A DNA stretch of 64,000 nucleotides from contig JAUCEF010000017.1 in assembly GCA_033558025.1 (NCBI GenBank), positions 1,798,001 to 1,862,000 of the forward strand, written 5' to 3'. Below the pieces are notes generated by a model. It was not told the DNA's origin, searched no databases, and saw only the letters and a list, made by a program, of their open reading frames with translations. The stretch comes from Phytophthora sp. 'mugwort' (lineage: Eukaryota > Oomycota > Peronosporomycetes > Peronosporales > Peronosporaceae). This document shows positions 1 to 10,495 of this stretch, piece after piece (within the stretch, counting starts at the first letter, position 1; each line of letters opens with the position of its first letter). A program made the translations under genes and the position numbers.

Positions 1-63
1 TTTCATGGATGAAGTGTTGACGTATGTCAACATGCTTGTTTCGCGCGTGATACCCAGCATTAA

Positions 64-688
64 TCACCAGTGCAATAGCACCTTGATTGTCTTCCCAGAC
101 CTGCAGGCCTCCCACTTGCCCGTGACCCATGTCCATGAGCATGGACCGCGTCCATAGCACCTTTGAGTGCACAGGCTCAACGCCATATACTCGGCTTCCG
201 CAGTGCTCAGCGCAACCGTTCTGTGGAACTTCGACTGAACACCACTGGAGGGTTTCCAATCATCACCAACACGCCCGACACGGAACGTCTGTCGACGATG
301 TTGCTGCCCCAATCAGCGTCCGTGTACGCTTCCACCGTGACGTCCTCGCAACCACCTTGGTACACGATCCCAAACACACGTGTCGTCTTCAGGTAGCGCA
401 GTACCCGAATTGCAGCTCGCCAATGTTGTAGTCCGGGGTTCTCCAAAAACCGTGATAGCTGCGTTATCACGTAGACCACATCCGGGCGCGTACACGTCGT
501 GATGTAGGAAAGGCAGCCGATGAGGGAACGGTAGGTCTCAATCGCATCTCAGCACGCTCTGCATCCGTTCCAGGCGACTGTACCTTAGACAGCTTCAGGT
601 TAGCTGCACATGGGTTGTCCACAGCCTTTGCGTTCTGCTGGCCAAACCGTTCTGCCACGTCGTCGATGTATCGAGTCTGCTTAATCAT
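64..688 (-). pseudogene. Copia RNase H region (broken)
   Basis: Overlapping minus-strand fragments carry the copia RNase H hallmark STAEAEYMALS near position 210, preceded by the connection-domain pattern LRYLKTT and an AYTDADWG-type segment holding the first catalytic aspartate. At least two frame changes separate these pieces, so no functional RNase H can be made. The sequence continues off the left edge. Confidence 0.85.
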
Positions 689-713
689 GAGCGTTCTGGC
701 AGTCCTGTCGTGA

Positions 714-1400
714 TCAATTTCCGTGCAAAGATGACTTGGCAGGACCCAGCTCCTTCATCGTGAGTGCAGCCTTGAGAGCGTCTTTCACGTCACGAATCTC
801 ACTACTTGACTTGGCCGCGATGATCATATCGTCGACATACAGGCATACGTACACGAAACCGTTTCGGGAACGCTTCACGTAGACGCTCCGATCTGCTCCG
901 CAGATCCTGAAACCGTTCCTTAAGAACACATGAGGTATGGTCTTGTTCCATGCATTTGCAGCTTGTTTCAACCCCTAGATTGCCTTGTTCAGTCGACATA
1001 CATGGTTACCAGCGTTCTCGATCCCGTACGGAATCTCCATGTAGACACGGTCCGTCACGTCACTATTGAGGAACGCTGTGTCGGCGTCCAACTGTTCCAT
1101 AGCGTAAGCGTTAAGAACGCATACCGCCAGTACGACCCGAATCGAATTCATGTTCGCCACAGGTAAATAGGTCTCGAGGAATTCCACACCGTACTTCTGT
1201 TTGAAGCCCTTCGCAACCAACCGTGCATTATAGCGGACCACGCGACCCTGCTCATCGCGCTTCTTCGCGAAAGCCCAACGACATCCAGTAGGACGCTTAT
1301 CCGTTCCACCTGGAACCGGTGTCCACGTACCGTTCCGCTCATGCGATAGCAGCTCAGCATCCATCGCATCGCGCCATGCAGCAGCTTCACCGCTAGTCAT
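714..1400 (-). pseudogene. Copia reverse transcriptase (broken)
   Basis: Two collinear segments (1400-975 and 971-714) form the RVT_2-type reverse transcriptase. Visible motifs are ARLVAKGF, the DADTAFLN segment with the first catalytic aspartate, and the YVDDM active-site box. The segments are separated by one in-frame TAG where copia elements normally have the tyrosine of the KALYGLKQ motif, a single-base-type nonsense change. Apart from this stop the domain is nearly collinear with the family, so decay here is modest. Confidence 0.9.
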
Positions 1401-1721
1401 CGCCTGCTCGTACGTGGATGGCGGGTCCGTTGCGTCTATGATGCCAGCCGCGTACGTCAGTACCGCCTCATCGACGAGGACGTCCTCGTCGATCCTTGCC
1501 CGCTTGGGAGACGGTGGTCCGTCATCCCACCCGATTTCTGATTCTCTTCTTCGTCGGCACCGTTTTCCAAGAGGAATACTGAGATCGTCGACCGTCTCGA
1601 CCGTTCCGCTCCGGATGGAACACTAACCGACCATCTTGGAACGCTTGCGGTGGAGGCTAGTACTCGGCCAACTCTAGTCTGGTAGAAGCGGACAGTTCCG
1701 GAGGCGGCAGCTGGGGTAGAT

Positions 1722-2595
1722 TCAATTCTGGCTTCGATTCCACCTCGTCCATCTCGACGTCTTGGGCGGGCTCTTCCAGTCTTTGATCGGCTCATCCGGG
1801 ACATGCTGGCGCTCCACTCGCATGGGTTCCATTGCTACATCATCGTCCTTGATGACACGGATGACCGTTCCTTGCTCCGGCATAAGTGTATCATATATAC
1901 CGTCCATTTCACGCTCGTCCAACCGTACCGACCGTGATATCTTGATCTTTGAAGCGTCCATGTTAAAGACGCGGTACCTTTTGACGTTCTCAGCATACCC
2001 GAGGAACATGCACCTGAAGCTTTTGGGTTCAAGCTTCGTCCTCTTCACGTCGTCGATGTGAGCGTACCCCCTGAGACCCTAACACGCGCAGATGACCTGT
2101 CCGAGGTTTCTCCTTGAAGCCCAACTCGTACGGTGTCACGTTCGAGTTCGTCGTGTTCGTGGAACGGTTCATCAAGTACACTGCTGTACTCACAGCTTCC
2201 GCCCACCACTGCGTTGACACGCCCTTGTAGTGTAACATGATGCGTGCCTTCTCCATGATGGTACGGTTCATGCGTTCCGCCACCCAATTTTGTTGAGGGC
2301 TGTACGGCACAGTCCGCTGATACATGACACCGTTCCGGTTACACATCTCAGTTACATTCTTGTTCACGTGCTCCGTGCTGTTGTCCGACCGTAAATACTT
2401 CAGCTGTTCACCCCACTGGTTTTCGTAGAGCGCCTTGAATTCGACCAGCTTGGCAGCGATATCACGCTTGGCCTTCAGGAAGAAAGCTACCACGAACCTT
2501 GAATAGTCGTCTACGAACGTTAGGATGTACCGAGCGCCACCTTTGGAGACCGTTTGCATAGGTCCTATCACATCCGTGTGCACCAGTTCCAGCAC
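1722..2595 (-). pseudogene. Copia integrase core and C-terminal motif (broken)
   Basis: The segment 2595-2029 is an rve-type integrase core. The first Asp is in LVHTDVIGP, the second in LRSDNS, and the Glu in VAERMNRT. The usual PQQNGVAER motif has Trp in place of Gly. The following frame (2048-1722) carries the copia-specific FLGYxxxxKxYRV motif, in a different frame from the core. Integrase inserts element cDNA into the host genome; this copy is inactive because of the frameshift. Confidence 0.88.
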
Positions 2596-3282
2596 GCGGG
2601 ATGTCTTGGTCAGTCAGCGGGGTGGGAACGGTGCAAACGCGTGCTACACCCACCGCACACCGTTCTAACACCACGGTTCACGGTTGGTATACCCGTTGTC
2701 GCTGTGTCTTGTCTAGACCGCTCTCGCTCGGGTGTCCCATGCGAGCGTGCCAAAGCTACCACTCATTATCAGCCCCAGAGAACTGCACAAACCGTGACTC
2801 GTCCTGCTGGCCGTCGAGCTCGTACGCCTTGCCAACCTTCTTGCCCAATCCAATAGCACTGTCCGTGTTCCAGATGACGCACGAACAACGCTGGAATTCC
2901 ACGTTCAGGTCACGCTCGACAAGCTTCCTCACAGACAGTTACCGTCTGTCAAGTCCAGGGATGTGCGGCACCTCCCTCATCGCGATCCGGATTCCGTCCA
3001 GACTGGTCAACCGCACCGTTCCACGCCCAGTCACACCTCTGTCGATAAGCCATCCAGCAAACCATTCCTCGCACACTGAACACGGCGTCGACCGTACAGA
3101 CACCGTTCCGTTCCCGGCAGTTCCGCTTCATGTGAAGCACTTGGCGACGACCCGGGTCGTCGCAAATCCTAGACCCCCCAGCGAGATAATTATTTTTTGT
3201 TGACCTAACGGACCCACTCCATTATTAGCGGCCTTATCGGCACCTATTTGGGCTTTAGCTCTTTCACAGTCTAAGCGTATCG

Positions 3283-3896
3283 ATGAGCAGCACGGTCAGC
3301 GATCAAGAAGCTTGTCGCCGTCGATCTGGCGGCGCCGGGGGCCTCTAACAAACCACACCAAAGAAGTACTTCAAGAACATGCCCTCTGGTTACATTAACA
3401 ACTACTTCTTTGAAATTGGCAATGGTATCGCCACGATGCGGCACCTCGCGACCACCAACGAGGACACAGTCGCGCGCCACTCTCTCATCGGTGATGGCGA
3501 CCCAGCGGCGATCCGCCGTGCCTTCCTAAACGACCTGTTTGGTGACGTTTGCCTCGACAAGGTTAAGATACGGGATGTACGGCTCAAACGCCAGCCTACA
3601 ATCGAGCTGACGACGAAGAAGCTAAAGTCTCTTTCGCTCAAGTCTTCTCGATCCCAGAGGAGCGCAAGGCGCACTACCCTACCACGGCGATGACTACCGA
3701 AGCTGTGTACTCCGCTTAGAAGGATCACACGACGAAGAGGCGGCCGAGGCTAGTACGAAGCGCAAAATGGCGCCCGTTGTTGAAGCCCCACTAAAAAAGC
3801 AAGTCGGTCGGCCGCGCAAGCTCCCCAACGGCGGATCGACGCACCCATCCATTATATCCTTCTTTAAGCCGGTCGATCAGCGGAATGGAGAGTAAC
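3283..3896 (+). pseudogene. Broken gene in the insertion, AT-hook at the C-terminus
   Basis: A frame from the ATG at 3283 is interrupted by a TAA near 3349 and then stays open from 3379 to 3693. Another frame near 3750-3896 encodes VGRPRKLPNGG, an AT-hook-like GRPRK core, followed by a short tail and a stop. No domain is recognised. Its position inside a TIR-flanked element suggests a remnant of an element-encoded DNA-binding or transposase protein. This is inference only. Confidence 0.4.
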
Positions 3897-3929
3897 ATAG
3901 TTCGGACAGAATTTTTGACACCCAGGTTG

Positions 3930-4620
3930 TTTTGTTGACCCAATTCAACTTAAAAAACTACCTACAAACCCTTTACGCCTAAAACATTTATATTTGATAA
4001 TATTAAAAAAATTTGATAAAAATAAACTTAATATTAAGAATATAAAAATATTTGAATAATTTAATAGCATATTTATAAAACATTTTAAATATAATAAATT
4101 TAAACGAAAAAAAAGGTAAAAAATTAATATAAACTTATTAAACATAAAAAACAATTAGTTACGTGAAGTATCTAACTTTTAATTCAGAATAATTCTTTTT
4201 ATAAAAATACAGAATAAATCATTAAATATTTAAATCATTTTGAAATTTATCCATACTTTTTCAATTTCCGATAGTATTTATGGTACAACTTTTTATTAAA
4301 TTTTAAAATATTTGTTATTATAAAAATTAATATTTTTTCAGGAGATTTCTATTAATAATTTTGAGATTATTATCCCCGAATTTTTTTAACAACTTTTTTA
4401 TTAATTTTAAGGATTTTTTTAATGTTATTTGTGTATTATTTTTAGAATTTGAAGTTTTTTGTATTTTAATATTTTGATTTATTTATAAATAGATAATTTT
4501 TTGTTAAAAACAAAATTAATAATTTTGATTTATATATTTTGTATATTTATTGAAAAAGTTGATTTTTTTATTTTATATACCATAATTTTGTTTTAATTAT
4601 ATATTAAAATCAAAATTGAT
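3930..4620. other. Extremely AT-rich block
   Basis: About 690 bp made almost wholly of A and T, in sharp contrast to the GC-rich surroundings. It contains short palindromes near 4508-4530 and no convincing coding frame. It is the right half of the TIR-flanked insertion. An organellar origin is possible but unproven. Confidence 0.7.
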
Positions 4621-4636
4621 TCTCCGCCAAGTGCTT

Positions 4637-4923
4637 CATGTGTCCAGTCGGGTTACACTTGAAGCACTTGCCCACGAATTCACCGCCGTTCTTCCGCGGA
4701 CGTTTCCCTTTCGACCGTTGCCTCGGCCACCCTTGAACCGTGCAGCATTCACCTTAAGCGCGCGTTCCGTAATCTGCTTCTTCTGCAACCGTTCGTGTTC
4801 CTTCAACAGCTTCTCCTTCACGTCACTGAGCGTGATGTCCGTGCTGTTCTTCACGATGAACGCAATCGTCTCATACTCCGACGGAAGGCTGTTCAGCAGC
4901 ACCACAAGCTGCTGTGGCCTCAA
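4637..4923 (-). pseudogene. Copia gag fragment with zinc knuckle (truncated)
   Basis: Minus-strand reading gives a UBN2-type gag C-terminus (LLNSLPSEYETIAF) followed by a basic Gly/Arg-rich linker and the start of a CCHC zinc knuckle (CFKCNPTGHMK). The knuckle is cut after GHMK by the element at 3135-4636, and its continuation (HMKRNC) is found on the far side at about 3134. The N-terminal half of gag is missing beyond 4923. Confidence 0.85.
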
Positions 4924-7559
4924 GAAGATAAATAAGAATCGGAGGCCGAACCTTTAGAAGAAGTGATGTGAGACAAAAGGTGACCTCAGACTAGCTTAAT
5001 AATAATAAATTGATAAATACATCCTTTTCTGCTTTGGTTCGTGCATATTTTTATTTTACTATTTTTCTAAGGTTTAAGAATTATCTTACTTGATTTATAT
5101 ATAATCCAATGTGTCCAAACTGTGTAGAAAGGATCATGAGCTCGCACAACCTTTATGCAAGTAAAACTTTCGCTAAAGGCAGTTGTCAATCGAAAGTATG
5201 GACGTGAATTAGAAGCAATATTTGGTGTCCATAACACTGTATTTAAGATCGATATTTCAGTCTCCTCCATGAGCAAAACGGCATCTATCATTTATACTCT
5301 CCTTTTCGACACGACTCCGTTATGCTGAGCTACTGGTAAGAATATTGTGATAGTAATATTGACATTATGATTAGAAACTACGTTTCCATCGCTAGGCTTC
5401 GACAAAAATGGTGGATTAATCGCCCGCGTATTAAAGATTTAGAACTTTTCTTGCTACCAACTATCTGCATACCCCCAGCTCGCGTCGCTTTTATTATTTT
5501 CCAGAAGCTAGTGCTATATGTTTTCGTAAGTATTTTGTAAGATTCACATCATATAGGGGAGATGTTCCCCAATTCACATCCCTTCCTCAAAGAGAGCAAA
5601 ATCGTCAAAAGCTTCTTAAATGAGCCAACAGCGTGTCCACCAAGCAAATGCTAACCGTGAGATGTATGAAAATGCGTCATGGGCTACTGATACTTCCAAT
5701 GGAATCACTGCCATTCCGAAATAATTTACTGAGTCGATCCTGACTGATACAGACAACGACGGAGACGCTAGTCGTCTAACCGAACGTGACGTATCTCATC
5801 CTATCGAGATTCAGGGTGGAAAATTGCCGGGTGCCAGGGTCCAAACAGCTAATTTAGTAATTAGTGAGCAAGAACTGAGATTCGATAGTCTTACCGGAGA
5901 GGTGATCGATTTCTCAACCGCATAGGTTGTCGTACCACTTCAGGCGGCAAAACCATATGTTTGACTTACTGACTGTCAGCAATCCATTGCTGATGTTTCG
6001 CTGGGCAGCCATGTGTCGATTATACACTGAGACCCCACATTCACACTCAATTTTTACATTTGTCCTAATTGATATCATACTTATTTTTTAATCGATACTG
6101 CCGCCTCTGTTCAGCAATCTGCTTAATTTGTTATGTTTTGTCTTTGTGATACTGGCGACAGTACACATATCCCCGTCTCGATTAAGGTAATCAACCGCCA
6201 TCTCGCTTCTTCTTTTTGCTGTTTGCGCGCGAAAGGTCGATCTTTATTAACGCATGGTGTTGAAATCAATTACAAGTTGCTCGAGCTCACATATTTCTTG
6301 CGAGCTGCAATATCATGTTCCAAAACTAAAAGAATACAAAACCTTTAATCAATGCTCTAAGAAATGTTCATAGATCGAACAAACACGATATTTTTCAAAA
6401 ACCCACTTCTTAAAGTCAGCCTTATGCCCCCACCACCGCGACTTGAGTATCCGTTTGGTACGACACACGTACGCAATCGATTCTTTTGCGTTGGTGATCG
6501 TATAGATATCCCTTCATTAATATATCTAACGTTTTATATAGTAGGATCATTCACAATAACCCTATCGACTAAATTGTTTCGTTTTATAGCTCAGTTCACT
6601 GTGACTCTTCGGACATGTATCAATCACGAACTGAATCCTGAGCCAATACATGTAATGGGAGTCCGTTCGATTGATCTGCGTTTAAGTCTTACCTCGGTAT
6701 TTACCGCAGGCCATCATATACGAGTTATCATTGCTATGAAACTTCGTGTGCAGGAATTCTGGTATAGTACTAATGTAGTGGGCTGGCTGTGCATCGATCG
6801 ACAATAAACTGGGTCGGAAGTAACTACTTCCTTGATGGCCTTACCTGTGTTATCAGTGGGTTGCATACCCCCTAATTATTTTTTAGAAATAAATAATTAG
6901 CTAAAATTCCTTTGTAAGTCCTGAAAAGCCTAATGCCAGCTCGTGAGATTGGCCTTGCTGCAACAGACGCCTCCTCGCGCTCTGAGAAGGTCGAGCGGTT
7001 GCGTCAACAGCGGTGGTTAGAAACGACTGGAAGGGGGAGAAAATAGCTACGATAGGAATGGTGCCTGACTGACGTGCTTTGGTTCGTCCCCACGTTCTGA
7101 GTTGCTCTAGATGTCGCACCGTTTTGAAAAATATATAATAATTTCAGAGGGGCTCTCCTTGGTAAATTTCGGGGTAAGCAAAACCGCCGGTGTAATGTTC
7201 CGGTGTATACTACTACACCCTTGCATGGCCAAACAGGGAATAATCACAAGCAACGCGATACATCTATATTCTGTTTTCTGCAGATATCTTAAAACGGCAG
7301 TATAATCCTTATTAAATAATTTTTTCATCCAAACGGAGACTAGAAAGCGAGGGATGACTCCCGCCTAAAATTACGCAGCGCTTAATTTATTTTTAGCCTT
7401 CACCCGCGCCAAACGCGCGCGAAGCGACACGCTTCGCTACGCTACCTTTCCGGACGCACTCACAAAATAATTACCACCCTCCGCCGAAGACGACCACCTC
7501 AAGCCTCCCTCCGCAAGCACTCTTCAGCTGAGAAGCTCCAGGCTCTCACTGCTCACCGT
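4924..7559. other. Spacer with degenerate coding traces
   Basis: No gene is recognised in this 2.6 kb. On the plus strand at 5624-5925 a frame with ordinary amino-acid composition runs through one internal TAA (near 5730), suggesting an old broken gene. The 444-nt open frame at 6364-6807 has no recognisable domain and may be chance. A hairpin (CTAATTATT / AATAATTAG) lies at about 6870-6899. Confidence 0.5.
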
Positions 7560-8550
7560 TCCGGCCGTGCCAAATGGCCGAGGTTGCCGCGAGCAACGGC
7601 ATCTCGCGGTCGGCAGCCTACTGCACCGTGGCCATCGGCCGTGTTTAAGATCTGTCTCGCGGTGGTGCTCGTGGCAACGACCACGACGTGTGAAGACGAC
7701 GGCGGAAGTCGAGACGAAGCTCGAGATCAACATCAACGGCAATCGTACGTACCCGTTGAAGACCATGCGGACCATGCTCGCCTATAGTATGAACGTGCAG
7801 GCCTCGATGTCGGCCGTCAGCCGCCATTTGCTGAGCATGAAGTGCACGGTCAAACGTGCACTTATTAAGCCCATAAGCCCATGACGTGCAACGACCTGGT
7901 CAACAAGACCAAGCGTCAAATATTCGCTACGACGCTGAAGCAGCACCAGCGCGACGGCGACTGCATCGCCTATTTTGACGAGACCAACTTAAATGTGTAA
8001 TGCAAGTGAGGGCGGGGGCGTGAGAAATATTGGAGCGCGGTACGTTGGTGTTGTCGCCGTCGAAAGGGCCGAGCTACAAGTGCAATGTGCGTTCAACTCT
8101 GACATTGGTGTTTTTCTCTACAAGTTCGAGAGAGGAACCATTCGCATGGAGCAGAACTCTGCTTTCGTCGACGAAATCAACCGGATAGTACAGGCCTCGG
8201 TAGTATTCCGCGATAATTATAGCCGCAACAAGTCGTTATCGTCCTAGACGCCGCGCCTGTACACCCACCGATGCATGTCGACCTCGTTTTACTCCACTTC
8301 GGCCCCTACTCACCGATGCGCAACCCTATAGAGTGTTGCTTCTCGGTCCTGAAGGCTCACACTTGTCTTTGAACCGAGAGGACATCTGCGACAGCTCCCA
8401 CATGCTGGATAGCAACGGCGTAATGATAACCATCAAGGAGCGCACGTGCGCTTGTTGAAGCGCGCTGTCCACTCTAGAATGAAGTACATCACGAAAACGG
8501 AGGTGACCAAGATGGAGTTACGCGTGCGTCACGTGCGCGTAACTCTGTAA
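7560..8550 (+). pseudogene. Tc1/mariner-like DDE transposase, heavily broken
   Basis: Successive frames read in the family order. First comes a helix-turn-helix segment (EVAASNGISRSAAY) at about 7575, then a linker with KQHQRDGD. The first catalytic Asp follows in YFDETN (about 7975), the second in VLDAAPVH (about 8232) and the Glu in SPMRNPIE (about 8325), with a final segment around TEVTKMELRVRHVR. The gap between the second Asp and the Glu is shorter than the family's usual 34 residues, indicating a small deletion. Several stops and frameshifts show it is dead. Terminal repeats were not found. Confidence 0.8.
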
Positions 8551-8856
8551 CGTACGTTGTCAAATGTAGCAAACGTATTATTCCCTGATTCAATAATGAT
8601 TAGCGTGCAGAGTGATATCTATTCGCAAAATTAGAATATAGTTGTATCGCGTTATTTGAGATTATTTCATGGTAGGCGGGCAAGGATGTAATCGGGTTGT
8701 GTTCAACATAGGATCAGATACGAATACGCGACATTCGCGGCATTAGAGAGCTTTCACAGGCGTAGTTACGTTAAGCTTCACCAAACGACGAATACATTTT
8801 TTCTTGAAAGCGATGCACTAAGGCCAATTATCAAAGCTTTCGCTTGGGCCATTGAA
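8551..8856. other. Spacer between two DNA transposons
   Basis: About 300 bp of moderately AT-rich sequence. I see no gene, and no clear terminal repeats of either neighbouring element. Confidence 0.5.
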
Positions 8857-9714
8857 ATGGCGGATGCGAGCGAAGGTTCACCGCACTTCGTGGCAGAAGC
8901 TGAAGATGACGAGGGCCACGCAACGCCAACAAAGCAGTGGAAAAAAACTTCACCGCTGGTGATGAGATCATCCTCCTACGAGCTGCTAATACGATTAAGC
9001 CATGGGAAGCGCCCTACGCAGGCCGAACGGCGTGATGAAGTGATTTGACAAGATTTGCGGCGAATCGCCAGCATTCGTTGAAGGACAAACCGGGAACCTC
9101 GCTACTCGACTTGACAAACTCGTTAAGCAGTACCATGAAGTTGAGTGTGCATCTCGCCAAGCGTCGGGGACTTCATAGGAGTGACATTCTGCCCGACATT
9201 GTCCAGCGGGTGGATGGGCGACCCGTGAAGATGCCAAGCAAGCAGATCGCGCCGTGAATGAAGGTATTGAAGCATCAGGCGCGCTCATGCGTCGTTTGTC
9301 CATGGGAGAGATCAAGGATGAGTTGCACCAGGATTCCCAATCGGATACTGAGGAAGCTCATCGACATAGCAGCGCGGTCTCTGCCGGCTAGAAGGGTGGG
9401 GTGGCCGGTTGAAAGGGCGGAATAAGAAGCAAATTAGAGCGAGAAGATACGGATGCAATTGCCATCGCAATCGAGGGTATGGCTGGGGGAAATGCTGAGA
9501 ATTACAAGTATTTGAATAACCGTCTTACCTTTGAGAAATAAGAAGCCGAGAGAAAGCGACAACATGAAGAAATGATGGAGAAGCGTCGCGAAGAAGCAGA
9601 GCGTATACGAGAAGAGCGTGCGCTAGCAGCTAAAAGAGCGCGAGAGACATTCGTGCTGCAGCTGCTCCAGGTAGCTCTCCAACGTGGCAGCAATGATAGG
9701 GAAGTTGTCTAAAA
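8857..9714 (+). pseudogene. Harbinger-associated ORF1 (SANT-type partner), broken
   Basis: The frame opens at 8857 and continues in overlapping frames to the TAA at about 9712, ending in a highly charged coiled coil (EEMMEKRREEAERIREER). Its arrangement, convergent with the DDE transposase at 9773-10475, is the usual two-gene design of PIF/Harbinger elements, in which ORF1 encodes a Myb/SANT-like DNA-binding partner of the transposase. The ORF1 assignment rests mainly on context and the C-terminal coil. Several frameshifts make it non-functional. Confidence 0.6.
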
Positions 9715-9772
9715 TGATAATCAGTACACAGTAACCACGCCTGAATTCTATTATTCTAGATCTAGAATTCAT

Positions 9773-10475
9773 CTACGTCGGCGGCTTCAGAGCAAAGCAC
9801 ATTGAAATCTGATTTCCACCAGGTTGCATACAAGTATGCACATTTGTTAGAAAAACGACTACAAGGAACAACTTACCAACTGCTGCCTGCCGACTGCGCA
9901 GCTTTTTGTCCCATTTCAAGAAAGACCACTGAGACTTTACATGACCGAAGCCCCACTCCACAGCCTCTCGGATACTGCTCATCCGCGCATTGAAAGCCGC
10001 CTTAGCAGCATTGCCACTGGTGTCGATAAAAGGACAGCACATAAATTCACTGCAATCTAGGTAGGGTCGCCGTAGATAAATTTGCCATGAAATGCTTCAT
10101 CTGGATCTTAGCCAGCTCGTCCGGGATACAACTCATGCTGAGCATTGTGGAGTCATGCCGACGACCTTCAACGGGACCATACATGCTCACTAGAATACCG
10201 TCCGGTGCTGTCTCTCCTTGCCATATAAAGCAGTGCCGTCTTGGGTGGCCGTTGTACAGGGATCTCTGCAAGTTCTCAAACCCGGATACAGGGTTCTTGC
10301 GTTGCGACAGGGCGGCATTCATACTGCTTTGTGCCCAACAGGTCTTCAGAGGAACTCCTTTGGCCCATATTGCGTGACGGTAGCCTTCGACCCGTGCAGC
10401 AGCCAACGTACGGTAAAAAAAGTACAGAAGATCCTTGTGTCGCCGCCTCTGCTCGACCATAATGGATAGACCCAC
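9773..10475 (-). pseudogene. PIF/Harbinger DDE transposase, broken
   Basis: Minus-strand frames 10475-10047 and 10042-9773 contain the DDE_Tnp_4 signature: LYNGHPRRHC, then APDGILVSMYGPVEGRRHD (second catalytic Asp), then AFNARMSSIREAVEWGFGHV (catalytic Glu region) and LLTNVHTC-type C-terminal helices. The first Asp motif, normally just before YNGH, is missing, apparently through a small deletion. A frame break near 10045 separates the halves. A 16-bp perfect palindrome (ATTCTAGATCTAGAAT, 9753-9768) lies between this gene and the convergent ORF1. Confidence 0.85.
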
Positions 10476-10495
10476 TACAATGTGGAGCGTGTGCT

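Larger units (their letters stand above)
3135..4636. mobile_element. TIR-flanked 1.5-kb insertion inside copia gag
   Basis: The ends are perfect 12-bp inverted repeats, AAGCACTTGGCG at 3135-3146 and CGCCAAGTGCTT at 4625-4636. The flanks show a direct duplication CATGTG (3129-3134 and 4637-4642), which can be extended to GCTTCATGTG (10 bp) if part of the terminal repeat is counted. Removing the insert restores the copia zinc-knuckle codons, so this is a real secondary insertion. The left part holds a broken protein-coding frame (3283-3896); the right part (about 3930-4620) is extremely AT-rich. I cannot assign the superfamily. A 9-10-bp duplication would fit a Mutator-like element. Confidence 0.75.
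1..4923 (-). mobile_element. Decayed Ty1/copia LTR retrotransposon, split by an insertion
   Basis: Read on the minus strand, the pieces run in copia order: gag with a zinc knuckle (4.9-4.6 kb), integrase (2.6-2.0 kb), reverse transcriptase (1.4-0.7 kb) and RNase H (0.5-0.06 kb). The order integrase before reverse transcriptase is diagnostic of Ty1/copia. The frame is broken many times by stops and frameshifts, so the copy cannot be autonomous. The 3' LTR lies left of the window. The 5' end is cut off near 4924, where gag similarity stops in mid-domain and no 5' LTR is seen. A separate element occupies 3135-4636 and interrupts the gag zinc-knuckle codons. Confidence 0.9.

Noticed and set aside
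6364..6807. 147-codon plus-strand open frame
   Set aside because: No recognisable domain and no supporting promoter; likely chance in low-constraint DNA.
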